NCBI GenBank assembly: GCA_002457675.1
Contig: NTKK01000012.1
Location: forward strand, 1-33,459
Direction of reading: 5' to 3'
Length of the DNA stretch: 33,459 nucleotides
Source: Bacteroidetes bacterium MED-G17
Lineage (GTDB): Bacteria > Bacteroidota > Bacteroidia > NS11-12g > UBA9320
Part shown: positions 7,380 through 16,200 of the stretch, piece after piece
Layout of the letters: the number at the start of each line of letters is the position of its first letter
Numbering within the stretch: the first letter of the stretch is position 1
The notes under the pieces: generated by a model
Seen by the model: only the letters and a program-made list of their open reading frames with translations
The model's database searches: none
What the model was told of the DNA's origin: nothing
Translations under genes and position numbers: made by a program

Positions 7380-8830
7380 GCAACTTTAAAGAAAAATATG
7401 AATTGGTTGCAGGACTGGAGGTACACATACAGTTGCTTACCAATAGTAAGGCCTTTAGTGATGATGTGGTAAACTATGGTGATGCACCAAACACCAATAT
7501 TAGTGTGGTTAGCTTGGGTTATCCTGGAACGCTGCCCGTTCACAACAAAAATGCTGTAGTTATGGCGATTAAATTGGGTTTGGCTTGCCGCAGCGATATA
7601 CGCGAAAAGAACATTTATGCCAGAAAAAATTATTTCTATGCAGACCTACCAAAGGGTTACCAAATTACCCAGCACACAACTCCCATTTGCAATGGTGGAA
7701 AAATTGAAATAACCTTAAAAGACGGGACCAAAAAATCTATTGAATTAACAAGAATTCACATGGAAGAAGATGCAGGTAAAAGCATTCATGACCAAGACAT
7801 TAACCATACCTTAGTAGATTTTAATCGAGCGGGAACAGCTCTTTTGGAGATGGTTACAGAACCTGTATTTCGTTCGAGTGACGAGGCCTATGCTTACCTT
7901 ACAGAGGTTAGAAGATTGGTTAGGTATTTGGAAATTAGTGACGGAAATATGGAAGAAGGTAGCCTGCGGTGCGATGCCAATATTTCTGTCCGCCAAATAG
8001 GGGCAAGCAAGCTTGGTACCAAGGTGGAAGTGAAAAATATGAATTCCATTAGCAATGTCAAAAAAGCCATAGAGTTCGAATTCGACAGACAATGTAAATT
8101 GATTGAACTCGGCGAAGAGGTGTTTTCTGAAACAAGAAGTTTTCAAGCTTCAGATGGTACGACCAAAGGAATGCGAGCGAAAGAATTGGTGAATGATTAC
8201 CGTTATTTTCCTGAACCAGATTTGCCGCCCTTACTCGTTTCAAAAGCCTTTATAAGTGAAGTCAAACAAGAGATGCCAAAATTACCAAATGAACTCTTCG
8301 AAGAGTATACACAAGAATTACTTTTGAGTGATTATGATGCCAAGGTTTTGATTGACAGCAAAGAATTGTCTGACTATTTTCAAGATCTTATTCAACATAC
8401 CCATAATTATAAAGCTGCATGCAACTGGCTTACTGGTGATGTAAAAGGGTATCTAAAAAAGGAAGGAATTGACATAAAATACTTTCAACTTGTTCCAGAA
8501 AAGTTGGCTGCTTTGATTAAACTGGTAGAAGATGGGTTACTTAGTTATTCTGTGGCTGCTCAAAAAATATTTCCTGCTCTAGTAAACAATCAAGGGTTAG
8601 ATCCAAAGGATTTTGCTGAATCAAACAACCTGATTCAAAATTCTGATAATCAGTTTTTACATAATTTAATTGAGGAGGTGTTGGGTCAATTCCCAGATAA
8701 GGTGGCCGCGTATAAATCAGGCAAGAAAGGTCTTATGGGCTTATTTGTTGGACAAGTAATGAAAAAATCACAAGGCAAAGCAGATCCCAAAGAAACCAAT
8801 AAATTGCTCTCGGAAATATTGGATCAGTAG
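7376..8830 (+). CDS. gatB: Asp-tRNA(Asn)/Glu-tRNA(Gln) amidotransferase subunit B
   Basis: Subunit B of the GatCAB complex, which converts Glu-tRNA(Gln) or Asp-tRNA(Asn) into the amidated form using ammonia from GatA. The 484-residue length is normal. Diagnostic segments are YELVAGLEVHIQLLTNSKAF (8-27), FYADLPKGYQITQ in the cradle domain, MEEGSLRCDANIS, and the C-terminal helical and YqeY-like tail ending KLLSEILDQ. The start overlaps alaS by four bases. gatA and gatC are not in the window, as is common in Bacteroidota where the subunits are scattered. The 3' end overlaps the convergent polymerase gene by seven bases. Confidence 0.98.
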   Translation: MSNFKEKYELVAGLEVHIQLLTNSKAFSDDVVNYGDAPNTNISVVSLGYPGTLPVHNKNAVVMAIKLGLACRSDIREKNIYARKNYFYADLPKGYQITQHTTPICNGGKIEITLKDGTKKSIELTRIHMEEDAGKSIHDQDINHTLVDFNRAGTALLEMVTEPVFRSSDEAYAYLTEVRRLVRYLEISDGNMEEGSLRCDANISVRQIGASKLGTKVEVKNMNSISNVKKAIEFEFDRQCKLIELGEEVFSETRSFQASDGTTKGMRAKELVNDYRYFPEPDLPPLLVSKAFISEVKQEMPKLPNELFEEYTQELLLSDYDAKVLIDSKELSDYFQDLIQHTHNYKAACNWLTGDVKGYLKKEGIDIKYFQLVPEKLAALIKLVEDGLLSYSVAAQKIFPALVNNQGLDPKDFAESNNLIQNSDNQFLHNLIEEVLGQFPDKVAAYKSGKKGLMGLFVGQVMKKSQGKADPKETNKLLSEILDQ

Positions 8831-11793
8831 GCCTTTTCGGGCCTTTGTAGTTCTTTATAAACTAAGCGTTTTATAGAGTGTGCTTCCAAAGATAGATAGT
8901 CAAACTGCTCTATCACTTTGCCTTTTATTCTATAGCATTGATTCCACATAAAGTCATTTTTTTTATATGTATTTGGAAAATGTACCGTGTCAAAAAAGTG
9001 TCCTTCAATGTCCATAAAAGTTCCAAAGCCCATTTCTTCCTTTTTTTGACCTTGAGTATAGGTTTTCTTTGTGTGGACCAAATAGGCGACAATTTCAATT
9101 TTTTTTCCTACTTTTTCTTTAAAATTTACTGATGAGAGATGACAATTCTTTTGTTCTTCTTTTTCCAATAGTTCGAAGGGAGAACAGAGTGGGAATCCCA
9201 AATATTCTATATCGTCTAAGGCTTCTTGTTTTGGGTGTGGATCAAGCTGAGGAATTTGAAAATCATCTTGCATGATTGGTGTTTCAAACAGGCCAGTTTG
9301 CCTTTTTGCATTTTTCTTTTTTTCCAATAAAAAGTGGGCTTGCCAAAGCAAGTAAGTTTTATGTTGTTTCGTAAATCTAAAAGCGCCAGTTCGTATGAGA
9401 ATAAGGGTCATTTCTAAACTTGGTCCTAATCGATAGACAAAATCTTCGAGACTTCTAAACGGTCCATTTATTTTTCGATTTTGTAGGATATTTTGCATAA
9501 GCTGTTTTTCAAGTGCCTTTATGTGTTGAAATCCTAGAAAAATGTTTTGACTTTTTATGGTGGTTTCATATTGGCTTGTGTTCACACAAGGTCTTAAGAT
9601 TTTTGCTCCTTTTAGTCGCGCCTCCTGAATGTATTGCTCTGTTCGGTAAAAACCACCAAAATTATTTATCGTGGCCACCATATATTCAAGGGGGTAGTAT
9701 GCCTTTAAAAAAAGACTTTGATAGCTTTCTACAGCATAACTTGCCGAGTGTCCTTTTGCAAAAGCATAATTGGCAAAACTTTCAATTTGTGTCCAAATTT
9801 CTGTGCTGAGTTCTATGGTATATCCCTTCTTTTTGCAATTGGCAAAAAACTTTTGTTTGACCATTGCAAACTCACTTCTTTGTTTGTATTTCCAACTCAT
9901 GCCTCTTCGTAATACGTCAGATTCTTCAAGTGAAAGTCCTGCAAAATGGTGTGCAACTTTGAGCACATCTTCTTGATAAACCATTACGCCGTAAGTTTCA
10001 TGTAAAATTTTTGCCAATATGGGGTGTGCAGCTTTTCTTAATTTTGGATTTCTGTGTCTTTTTATGTACTCCGTCATCATGCCACTCTTAGAAACGCCTG
10101 GACGAATAATGGAGCTTGCAGCCACCAAACCAGTAAAATCATTCACTTTCAATTTTTTCATTAACCCTCTCATTGCAGGACTTTCAATATAAAAACAACC
10201 AATACTGTCCCCATTTTCCAACAGCTTTTTGATGTTTTTATCTTGCTTCATTTCTTTGATATTTTCTATGTTAAAGCCTGGTTTATTAGGTTTGTTTTGT
10301 TTGATTATGGAAAGGGTTTCTTTGATTTTACTAAGACCTCTTTGACCCAAAATGTCATATTTATAAATACCTACATCTTCTGCAATATGCATATCAAAAT
10401 GGCTGGTGGGAAACCCTTTTGGCGGCAAACTTGTCGCCCCAAAATATTGAATTTTCTTTTCGGTAATAATAATGCCGCTGCTGTGCACGCTAAGGTGATC
10501 TGGTAAGCCGTGGATATATCGGCTATATTGCCAACAAAGTTTTTGAAGTGTATCTAACTGGTGGTAATTTCTTTGCTGTACTTTCCGGATTTCCTCATCT
10601 GGTAGACCAAGTACTTTACCAATTTCGCGAACCACAGATCGTTGCTGAAAAGTAACAAATGAGCCAAGCAGTGCCGTATTTGGAAATGTTTTAAAGATAT
10701 ATTGTGTTATGTCTTCTCTATCTCGCCAGGAGAAATCAATATCAAAATCTGGTGGTGATTGCCTACTAGGGTTGATAAATCTTTCAAAATATAAATCTAG
10801 TTCTAGTGGGTCCACGTTGGTGATTCTTAATAAGTAAGCTATTAGGCTATTGGCGCCGCTTCCTCTTCCAACGTAAAAGTATCCTTTATGTTGAGCGTAT
10901 TTTACTATGGTGTAATTGGCCAAAAAATAGGGAACAAATCCACAATTTTGAATAATACCAAGTTCTTTTTCCATTCTTTGTACCATTTTTTTTGAAGGAT
11001 TTTCTCCAAATCGATAAGCGATGCCTTCGTAAGCCAAATGTTTCAGTAAGGCAAAGTCATCTTCTTCGCTTTGAGAGAAAGTAGCCATATTCTGTGATTT
11101 CCCGTCAAAGTCAAAATTGAGTTGGCAGTTTTGTAAAAGTCGTGTTGTATTTTCTAAAAGATGGGTATGGCTTTTATAATGTCTTTGTAGTTCTGTTTGA
11201 GAATAAAACCTATGCTCTATTTTTCCTTGCTCTTCATTAGCCAATTTACTCAGTAGGGTATTGCAATCAATAGCTCGTAGTAGTCTGTGGGTGTTAAAAT
11301 CTCTTTTGTTTCCAAAACTAACTGTATTTAGAGCCAAGCATTTTTGTTTTGGCCACAAGTGTTCCATTTTCTGATAGACAAACAATTGATGGGGTCTTAT
11401 ACCAACAAATTCTTTTGGTTGGAGCTGTCTAGGCGCCTTTTCCAATGGGTAGATAATAAAGGCATGTTGTAGCAAATCACTAGGCGCTTTTGAATCCAAT
11501 ATGGCTCTACTTTCCAAAATAGAAGATAGGTATAAATTGATGTTTTCGAAACCTAAATTATTTTGTGCAATTGCAATAAATTTTTGTTTGTTGCCCACGC
11601 GAAAATCAACGCCAAGACAAGGATTTATTCCTCTTTTTTTGGCCTCCATTGCAAAGTATAAGCTACCTGAAGTACTATTTATATCAGTAAGAGCAAGCTG
11701 TTGAACACCTAGCTTTTCGGATTCATCAAGTAAATCTGATGTCTGCATAGTGCCATACTTAAAACTGTATTGAGAGTGACAATTTATATACAT
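8824..11793 (-). CDS. DNA polymerase III alpha subunit, short DnaE2/ImuC-like form
   Basis: A 989-residue C-family DNA polymerase, clearly shorter than replicative DnaE. The N-terminal PHP domain (about 1-65) begins NCHSQYSFKYGT; the second metal histidine is replaced (H6-S-Q8), so PHP metal chemistry is probably lost. The palm has PPDFDIDFSW with catalytic Asp351 and Asp353, and the third Asp is probably Asp480 in IYKYDILGQRGL. YVGRGSGANSLIAYLLR (307-323) is the phosphate/NTP-contacting segment. A helix-hairpin-helix region (about 775-790), a perfect-looking beta-clamp motif QTGLF (832-836) and an OB fold (about 895-945) follow; the tau-binding C-terminus of replicative DnaE is absent. These traits fit the error-prone DnaE2/ImuC group that acts in damage tolerance. 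No imuA, imuB, dinB or LexA-type gene is adjacent. ATG 11793. Confidence 0.85.
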   Translation of the reverse strand: MYINCHSQYSFKYGTMQTSDLLDESEKLGVQQLALTDINSTSGSLYFAMEAKKRGINPCLGVDFRVGNKQKFIAIAQNNLGFENINLYLSSILESRAILDSKAPSDLLQHAFIIYPLEKAPRQLQPKEFVGIRPHQLFVYQKMEHLWPKQKCLALNTVSFGNKRDFNTHRLLRAIDCNTLLSKLANEEQGKIEHRFYSQTELQRHYKSHTHLLENTTRLLQNCQLNFDFDGKSQNMATFSQSEEDDFALLKHLAYEGIAYRFGENPSKKMVQRMEKELGIIQNCGFVPYFLANYTIVKYAQHKGYFYVGRGSGANSLIAYLLRITNVDPLELDLYFERFINPSRQSPPDFDIDFSWRDREDITQYIFKTFPNTALLGSFVTFQQRSVVREIGKVLGLPDEEIRKVQQRNYHQLDTLQKLCWQYSRYIHGLPDHLSVHSSGIIITEKKIQYFGATSLPPKGFPTSHFDMHIAEDVGIYKYDILGQRGLSKIKETLSIIKQNKPNKPGFNIENIKEMKQDKNIKKLLENGDSIGCFYIESPAMRGLMKKLKVNDFTGLVAASSIIRPGVSKSGMMTEYIKRHRNPKLRKAAHPILAKILHETYGVMVYQEDVLKVAHHFAGLSLEESDVLRRGMSWKYKQRSEFAMVKQKFFANCKKKGYTIELSTEIWTQIESFANYAFAKGHSASYAVESYQSLFLKAYYPLEYMVATINNFGGFYRTEQYIQEARLKGAKILRPCVNTSQYETTIKSQNIFLGFQHIKALEKQLMQNILQNRKINGPFRSLEDFVYRLGPSLEMTLILIRTGAFRFTKQHKTYLLWQAHFLLEKKKNAKRQTGLFETPIMQDDFQIPQLDPHPKQEALDDIEYLGFPLCSPFELLEKEEQKNCHLSSVNFKEKVGKKIEIVAYLVHTKKTYTQGQKKEEMGFGTFMDIEGHFFDTVHFPNTYKKNDFMWNQCYRIKGKVIEQFDYLSLEAHSIKRLVYKELQRPEKAY

Positions 11794-11891
11794 TGATAAT
11801 TTTTATGACAATAAAATGATATTTAAAATATAAAAAATAGTAATCAACACAAAACTTTTTTCAAAAGGATGTGATATCTGATTGTTGCATG

Positions 11892-11899
11892 TATTTTCG
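11892..11899 (+). promoter_or_regulatory. Candidate -7 box for the TlpA-like lipoprotein gene
   Basis: TATTTTCG differs from TAnnTTTG at one position. It ends 5 nt before the ATG at 11905, which would put transcription start at or next to the start codon. No convincing -33 TTTG is seen. Confidence 0.35.
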
Positions 11900-11904
11900 C
11901 TTGC

Positions 11905-13086
11905 ATGGGCGCAATCAAATTATTTACCTATTTGCCAATTTTGTTTATGGCCTTTACTACATGTGGAAGCAAAAAAGCTGATCAGCTTCCTAAAACAATA
12001 GAAATACCTTCATCACAAGAAGCAACTAAAAATCCTGTACAATTAGGTGATAAAGTGAATTTGGGAGGTAGTGTAGAAAACTTTACTGGGCTTCTAAAAC
12101 TATCAAAAATTTCTCAGGGTAAAATGATCCTTTTGGACACAGTTAGAATAAGTGACAAATCCGATAAATTTTCATTTCATATTTCATTCGATGAACCTAC
12201 ATTATGCTATTTGACCTTTGCAAAAAGTGGACAAGGTCTTCCTGTAATTTTGTCGTCAACCAATAAATTAGAATTAAAAATAAGCTATGCATCAATTCCC
12301 AAAGCACAATATAAAGGTGAGGAAGAGAATGCCAAGCTTTCTAAACTTTTTGAATTATACAGCTTTTATGACAACCAAATGACAAAATTTAATGAAGATG
12401 TTAGAGGGTTAAACATCAATGCTTTAAGCGATAGTTCTAAGCAGGTTTTACAAATTCGCTATCAAAATATACAAACCAACAGGACCAATGAAATTGCCAA
12501 ATTCATTGGGGATGAGGCAGGTTCATTAGCAAGCTATTTTGCGGTAACTTACCTATTTGAAGACACCCCCTTGTCCATGCTAAATAGTGTTTATTCTAAA
12601 ATGAAAATTATGCATCCTGCATCTCAATATACAGAACAGTTGGCTGGGAGAATTGAAAATTTATCTCCTTTAGAAGTAGGTGCAGTTGCACCTGAAATTA
12701 CTTTAAAGACCCCCTCAGGTAAGGAATTAAAGCTGTCCTCACTTAGAGGTAAAATGGTACTGATTGATTTTTGGGCAAGTTGGTGCAGACCATGTCGAGC
12801 AGAAAATCCAAAGGTTAAAGTGGTGTATGACAAATACAAAAGCAAAGGTTTCGAAATTTACGGGGTTTCATTGGATAATAGTAAAAGCAGATGGCTGGGC
12901 GCTATTGAGCAAGACGGACTTAGTTGGAAGCATGTTAGTGATCTAAAAGGTTGGAAAAGTATTGCGGCTCAAAAATATAAAATCACCAGTATACCCAATA
13001 CTTATCTGATAGATAGAGAAGGTAAAATTATTGCCAAAGGTCTTCGTGCATATCAGTTGGATAAGTTTTTAGAAAAAAACCTTTAA
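11905..13086 (+). CDS. TlpA-like thioredoxin-fold lipoprotein (DUF4369 plus thioredoxin domain)
   Basis: A 393-residue exported thiol-disulfide oxidoreductase. The N-terminus is a lipoprotein signal: hydrophobic residues 5-17, then FTTC with the lipidated Cys20. Residues about 45-135 resemble the DUF4369 beta domain that precedes many Bacteroidota TlpA/ResA-like proteins. The C-terminal AhpC/TSA-Redoxin-type domain (about 258-390) has the active-site WCRPC (293-297, Cys294 and Cys297) and a cis-proline Pro364 in SIPNTYLID. It probably reduces protein disulfides in the periplasm, for example during cytochrome c maturation, but no cytochrome genes are near. The response-regulator gene follows after 64 nt on the same strand and has its own promoter-like sequence. 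Confidence 0.9.
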   Translation: MGAIKLFTYLPILFMAFTTCGSKKADQLPKTIEIPSSQEATKNPVQLGDKVNLGGSVENFTGLLKLSKISQGKMILLDTVRISDKSDKFSFHISFDEPTLCYLTFAKSGQGLPVILSSTNKLELKISYASIPKAQYKGEEENAKLSKLFELYSFYDNQMTKFNEDVRGLNINALSDSSKQVLQIRYQNIQTNRTNEIAKFIGDEAGSLASYFAVTYLFEDTPLSMLNSVYSKMKIMHPASQYTEQLAGRIENLSPLEVGAVAPEITLKTPSGKELKLSSLRGKMVLIDFWASWCRPCRAENPKVKVVYDKYKSKGFEIYGVSLDNSKSRWLGAIEQDGLSWKHVSDLKGWKSIAAQKYKITSIPNTYLIDREGKIIAKGLRAYQLDKFLEKNL

Positions 13087-13103
13087 ATTAACATTCACTT
13101 AAC

Positions 13104-13133
13104 TTGTTGAAATGGCTTCAAGCCATTATTTTG
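13104..13133 (+). promoter_or_regulatory. Promoter-like region with palindrome for the response-regulator gene
   Basis: TTG at 13104-13106 and TTATTTTG at 13126-13133 (one mismatch to TAnnTTTG) are separated by 19 nt, the spacing expected of Bacteroidota -33 and -7 elements. The spacer contains a perfect palindrome, ATGGCTT-C-AAGCCAT (13112-13126), that touches the -7 box. A protein bound there would block or remodel polymerase binding. The response regulator encoded just downstream is an obvious candidate for autoregulation, but this is inference. Confidence 0.45.
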
Positions 13134-13150
13134 CTAAAAACCAAATAATT

Positions 13151-13825
13151 ATGCCAGCTAAAATATTAATTGTTGATGATGAGCCAGATATCGTTGAATT
13201 TATCCAATATAATCTTGAGAGAGAGGGATTCGATACAGAAACAGCTTATAATGGAGAAGAGGCAATAGCAAAAGCCAGGTCTGTTCGTCCTGATATTATC
13301 ATCTTAGATGTCATGATGCCTGTAATGGATGGAATAGAAGCCTGTAGAATAATTAAAGAAGATGAAAGAATAAAAAATACGTTCGTGGTATTTTTAACGG
13401 CTAGAAGCGAGGAATACAGCGAACTTGCAGGTTTTGAAGTGGGTGCGGATGATTATATTTCTAAACCAATAAAGCCAAGGGTCCTCGTAAGCCGTTTAAA
13501 GGCCATGTTAAAAAGGGGTTCTGAAAATGGAGATATTGGCAATGTCCTCACAGTACAAGATTTAATCATCAACAGAAATTCATTTAATGTGCAAGTGGAT
13601 GATAAAACGATTACGATGCCAAAAAAAGAATTTGATCTTTTGTTTTTGTTGGCTTCGAAGCCAGGAAAAGTTTTTACTAGAGAAAAAATACTCTCTGAAG
13701 TTTGGGGAGATGATGTGCTCGTTGTTGATAGAACAATAGATGTGCATATCAGAAAAATTCGTGAAAAGTTAGGAGATAAGCGCATAACTACTGTGAAAGG
13801 TGTAGGGTATAAATTGGAAAAATAA
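13151..13825 (+). CDS. PhoB/OmpR-family response regulator
   Basis: A 224-residue DNA-binding response regulator. The receiver domain (about 1-118) has the acidic pair Asp9-Asp10, phosphoacceptor Asp53 in IILDVMMP, Thr83 and Lys105, so it should be phosphorylatable. The C-terminal winged helix (about 128-222) shows the OmpR-type KEFDLLFLLASKPGKVFTRE and the recognition helix region VDRTIDVHIRKIREKL, ending GVGYKLEK. The start ATG 13151 (MPAKILIVDDEP) is chosen because it matches the family; an ATG at 13112 would add 13 residues and lies inside the promoter palindrome. It overlaps the kinase start by one base (TAATG). The closest named relatives are PhoB-like phosphate regulators of Bacteroidota, but the signal is not shown by context. 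Confidence 0.96.
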   Translation: MPAKILIVDDEPDIVEFIQYNLEREGFDTETAYNGEEAIAKARSVRPDIIILDVMMPVMDGIEACRIIKEDERIKNTFVVFLTARSEEYSELAGFEVGADDYISKPIKPRVLVSRLKAMLKRGSENGDIGNVLTVQDLIINRNSFNVQVDDKTITMPKKEFDLLFLLASKPGKVFTREKILSEVWGDDVLVVDRTIDVHIRKIREKLGDKRITTVKGVGYKLEK

Positions 13826-14856
13826 TGAGGAGAAATCCCTCTCCAAATTTTATTGCGTTCTTGTCTGCCATTTCCGCGGCTTTTCCAACGATTATAGTTT
13901 ATTATATTTTTTTTACTCAGGATCTTATTTCTAACATAACACTTTTCTTATGCATAGCAACATTGGGTTTCTTTACTTTTAAATATTTTCTTGAAACTTT
14001 TATTTACCGGAAAATTAAATTGATATACAAGAGTATTCATAAAATTAAAACTGAAAATTTATTAGTAAAGAATAAAGAAGAGGAGGCAGATCCCATTTCA
14101 CAAGTTACAGAAGAGGTTATACTATGGGCCAAAGATAATCGCCAACAAATTGAGAGTTTAAGAAAGCAAGAGAATTATAGAAGAGAATTTCTGGGAAATG
14201 TATCGCATGAATTAAAGACACCTATTACAAGTATTCAGGGATACATTCACACTTTACTAGATGGTGCATTAAAAGATGCTGATGTGAACGAAAAATTTCT
14301 TAAAAAAGCGTCGAGAAGTATTGATAGATTAGAAGAGTTAGTCAATGATTTGGTTGCGATAAGTAAGTTGGAGTCTGGAATTAATGAACCAAAGATGCGA
14401 AAATTTGATATTCATGCTTTGGTCTCAGAGATATTTGATGAGCTAGAACATCGGGCGGAGAAAAGAAATATCAAGCTATATTTTAAATCAGGCTGTGACA
14501 AAGCATTTTTTGTTGAGGCTGATCAACTCCAGATAAAACAAGTATTGACTAATCTAATCGTGAATGGTATAAATTATGGTAAGGAAAATGGTAAAGTTAC
14601 AGCAAGTTTTTATGATATGGGCTCAAATTTATTGGTCGAAATAGCAGATAATGGAGAAGGTATTGATCAAGAACATTTACCAAGGCTATTCGAGCGTTTT
14701 TACAGAATAGACAAAAGCCGAAACAGGAAAGTAGGAGGGTCTGGGTTGGGTCTAGCAATTGTAAAACATATAATTGACGCGCACAACCAAACCATCAATG
14801 TGCGCTCAAGTATGGGCAAGGGCACAACATTTGGATTTACACTTACTCAAAAGTAA
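13825..14856 (+). CDS. PhoR-like sensor histidine kinase
   Basis: A 343-residue membrane histidine kinase that should phosphorylate the regulator encoded just before it. Two adjacent membrane segments (about 9-30 and 34-56) leave almost no periplasmic loop, so it probably senses within the membrane or through a partner. No PAS or clear HAMP domain follows; a short linker (about 60-112) leads to the HisKA domain. The H-box NVSHELKTPITSIQGY contains the phosphorylated His128. The ATPase domain has an N-box around NLIVNGINYG, DNGEGI (G1) and GGSGLGLAIVKHI (G2). The start overlaps the upstream stop codon by one base. The PhoR-like name follows the kinase sequence and PhoB-like partner; the stimulus is unknown. 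Confidence 0.95.
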   Translation: MRRNPSPNFIAFLSAISAAFPTIIVYYIFFTQDLISNITLFLCIATLGFFTFKYFLETFIYRKIKLIYKSIHKIKTENLLVKNKEEEADPISQVTEEVILWAKDNRQQIESLRKQENYRREFLGNVSHELKTPITSIQGYIHTLLDGALKDADVNEKFLKKASRSIDRLEELVNDLVAISKLESGINEPKMRKFDIHALVSEIFDELEHRAEKRNIKLYFKSGCDKAFFVEADQLQIKQVLTNLIVNGINYGKENGKVTASFYDMGSNLLVEIADNGEGIDQEHLPRLFERFYRIDKSRNRKVGGSGLGLAIVKHIIDAHNQTINVRSSMGKGTTFGFTLTQK

Positions 14857-14864
14857 TCAAACTA

Positions 14865-14872
14865 TATCTTTG
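14865..14872 (+). promoter_or_regulatory. -7 box for mtaB
   Basis: TATCTTTG, followed by CACCC, is a perfect TAnnTTTG match ending 5 nt before the TTG start at 14878. It lies in the 21-nt gap after the kinase gene, so mtaB can be transcribed separately. No TTTG at the usual -33 distance is seen. Confidence 0.5.
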
Positions 14873-14877
14873 CACCC

Positions 14878-16185
14878 TTGCGTTCCATCGCTCTACATAC
14901 TTTGGGCTGTAAGCTCAACTTTTCTGAGACTAGCTCAATTGCTCAAAACTTGCAAAGCCAAGGTTTTGAGGTCAAAAAGATTAAGGACCTTGCAGACATT
15001 TATGTGTTAAATACATGCAGTGTAACAGAAAATGCAGATAAAAAATGTCAAGATTGGGTAAAAAAGGTAAAAAAGCAAAATCCTGCTTCAAAAGTGGTAA
15101 TTATTGGATGTTTTGCCCAGCTTAAGCCAAATTACATCGCAAAAATAAAAGGTGTTGATGCAGTTTTTGGCGCAGCTGAAAAATTTAATTTAGCGCAACA
15201 CCTACAATCTTTGAAAAGTGCTCAATTGCCGATTGTTATGAATAGCAATATCAAAGAAGTTCATCATTTTACACCAGCATATTCATTTGGCGATAGAACA
15301 AGGACATTTTTTAAAGTTCAGGATGGATGCAACTATTTCTGCTCGTTTTGCACTATTCCTCTGGCACGTGGTAAAAGTAGGTCATCCAATATTGAGCAAA
15401 CGCTAATAGAAATGAACAAAATTGACCCAATGGTCAAAGAGGTTGTCCTTACTGGATTAAATATTGGTGATTTTGGTTTTGGTACCAGTGAAAAATTTAT
15501 AGATCTCATAAAGGCCATTGAAAAGGAAGAATTTGACAAAAGATTTAGAATTTCTAGCATTGAACCAAATTTGCTATCCGATCAAATAATCGATTTCGTC
15601 TCTACCAGCAATTATTTTGTTCCACATTTTCATGTGCCTCTTCAATCTGGTAATAACGAGATCCTACATAAGATGAGGAGAAAATATCAAACAAATCTCT
15701 ACCGAGATACAGTACAAAAAATAAAAAATAAAATGCCTAATGCTTGTATTGGAGTTGATGTAATTGTTGGATTTCCGGGCGAGTCAGAATCTCATTTTAT
15801 GGATACTTATCATTTTTTAAATGATTTAGAGGTAGATTATCTTCATGTTTTTCCTTATTCCATGCGCGAAAATACGGGAGCAAAAAAAATGAAAGAACAG
15901 GTACCAAAAAACATAAAAACAAAACGAGCAAGTATGCTTAGAATCTTAAGCGAAAAAAAGAAAAGAAAATTTTACCAATCTCAACAAGGCAAAATTGTAA
16001 ATGTTCTTTTTGAATCAGAAAATAAAGATGGAAAAATGCACGGTTTTTCAGAAAATTACATTCGTGTAGAACATTCATTTAAGGAGGATTGGATTGGAAA
16101 AGTTAAATCAATGGAGTTAAACCAATTGCAAACCAATATGATTTTCACTTCAGAAAATATTAACCCAGAAGTCATTTCAAAATAA
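14878..16185 (+). CDS. mtaB: tRNA (N6-threonylcarbamoyladenosine(37)-C2)-methylthiotransferase
   Basis: A radical-SAM methylthiotransferase that converts t6A37 to ms2t6A37 in tRNAs reading ANN codons. The 435-residue protein has the MTTase layout. The N-terminal UPF0004 domain ligates one 4Fe-4S cluster through Cys11 (HTLGCKLNFSE), Cys47 (NTCSVT) and Cys78 (IGCFAQ). The radical-SAM cluster is bound by GCNYFCSFC (Cys151, Cys155, Cys158). A C-terminal TRAM-like domain follows (about 370-430). HTLGCKLN with the CxxxCxxC spacing favours MtaB over MiaB or RimO. The start is TTG 14878, since MRSIALHTLGCK aligns with family starts and no ATG is available. The gene sits directly behind a -7 box. Confidence 0.95.
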   Translation: MRSIALHTLGCKLNFSETSSIAQNLQSQGFEVKKIKDLADIYVLNTCSVTENADKKCQDWVKKVKKQNPASKVVIIGCFAQLKPNYIAKIKGVDAVFGAAEKFNLAQHLQSLKSAQLPIVMNSNIKEVHHFTPAYSFGDRTRTFFKVQDGCNYFCSFCTIPLARGKSRSSNIEQTLIEMNKIDPMVKEVVLTGLNIGDFGFGTSEKFIDLIKAIEKEEFDKRFRISSIEPNLLSDQIIDFVSTSNYFVPHFHVPLQSGNNEILHKMRRKYQTNLYRDTVQKIKNKMPNACIGVDVIVGFPGESESHFMDTYHFLNDLEVDYLHVFPYSMRENTGAKKMKEQVPKNIKTKRASMLRILSEKKKRKFYQSQQGKIVNVLFESENKDGKMHGFSENYIRVEHSFKEDWIGKVKSMELNQLQTNMIFTSENINPEVISK

Positions 16186-16186
16186 T

Positions 16187-16194
16187 TATTTTTG
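16187..16194 (+). promoter_or_regulatory. -7 box for lgt
   Basis: TATTTTTG is a perfect TAnnTTTG match in the 15-nt gap after mtaB. It ends 6 nt before the lgt ATG at 16201, again placing transcription start at or very near the start codon. A TTG inside this box was rejected as the lgt start. Confidence 0.5.
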
Positions 16195-16200
16195 ACATGT

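Noticed and set aside
7811-8146. 111-codon open frame antisense to gatB
   Set aside because: Inside a full-length, well-conserved gatB; no recognisable protein.
13112-13150. Upstream ATG giving the response regulator 13 extra residues
   Set aside because: The extension does not resemble receiver-domain starts, and this ATG is part of the promoter palindrome.
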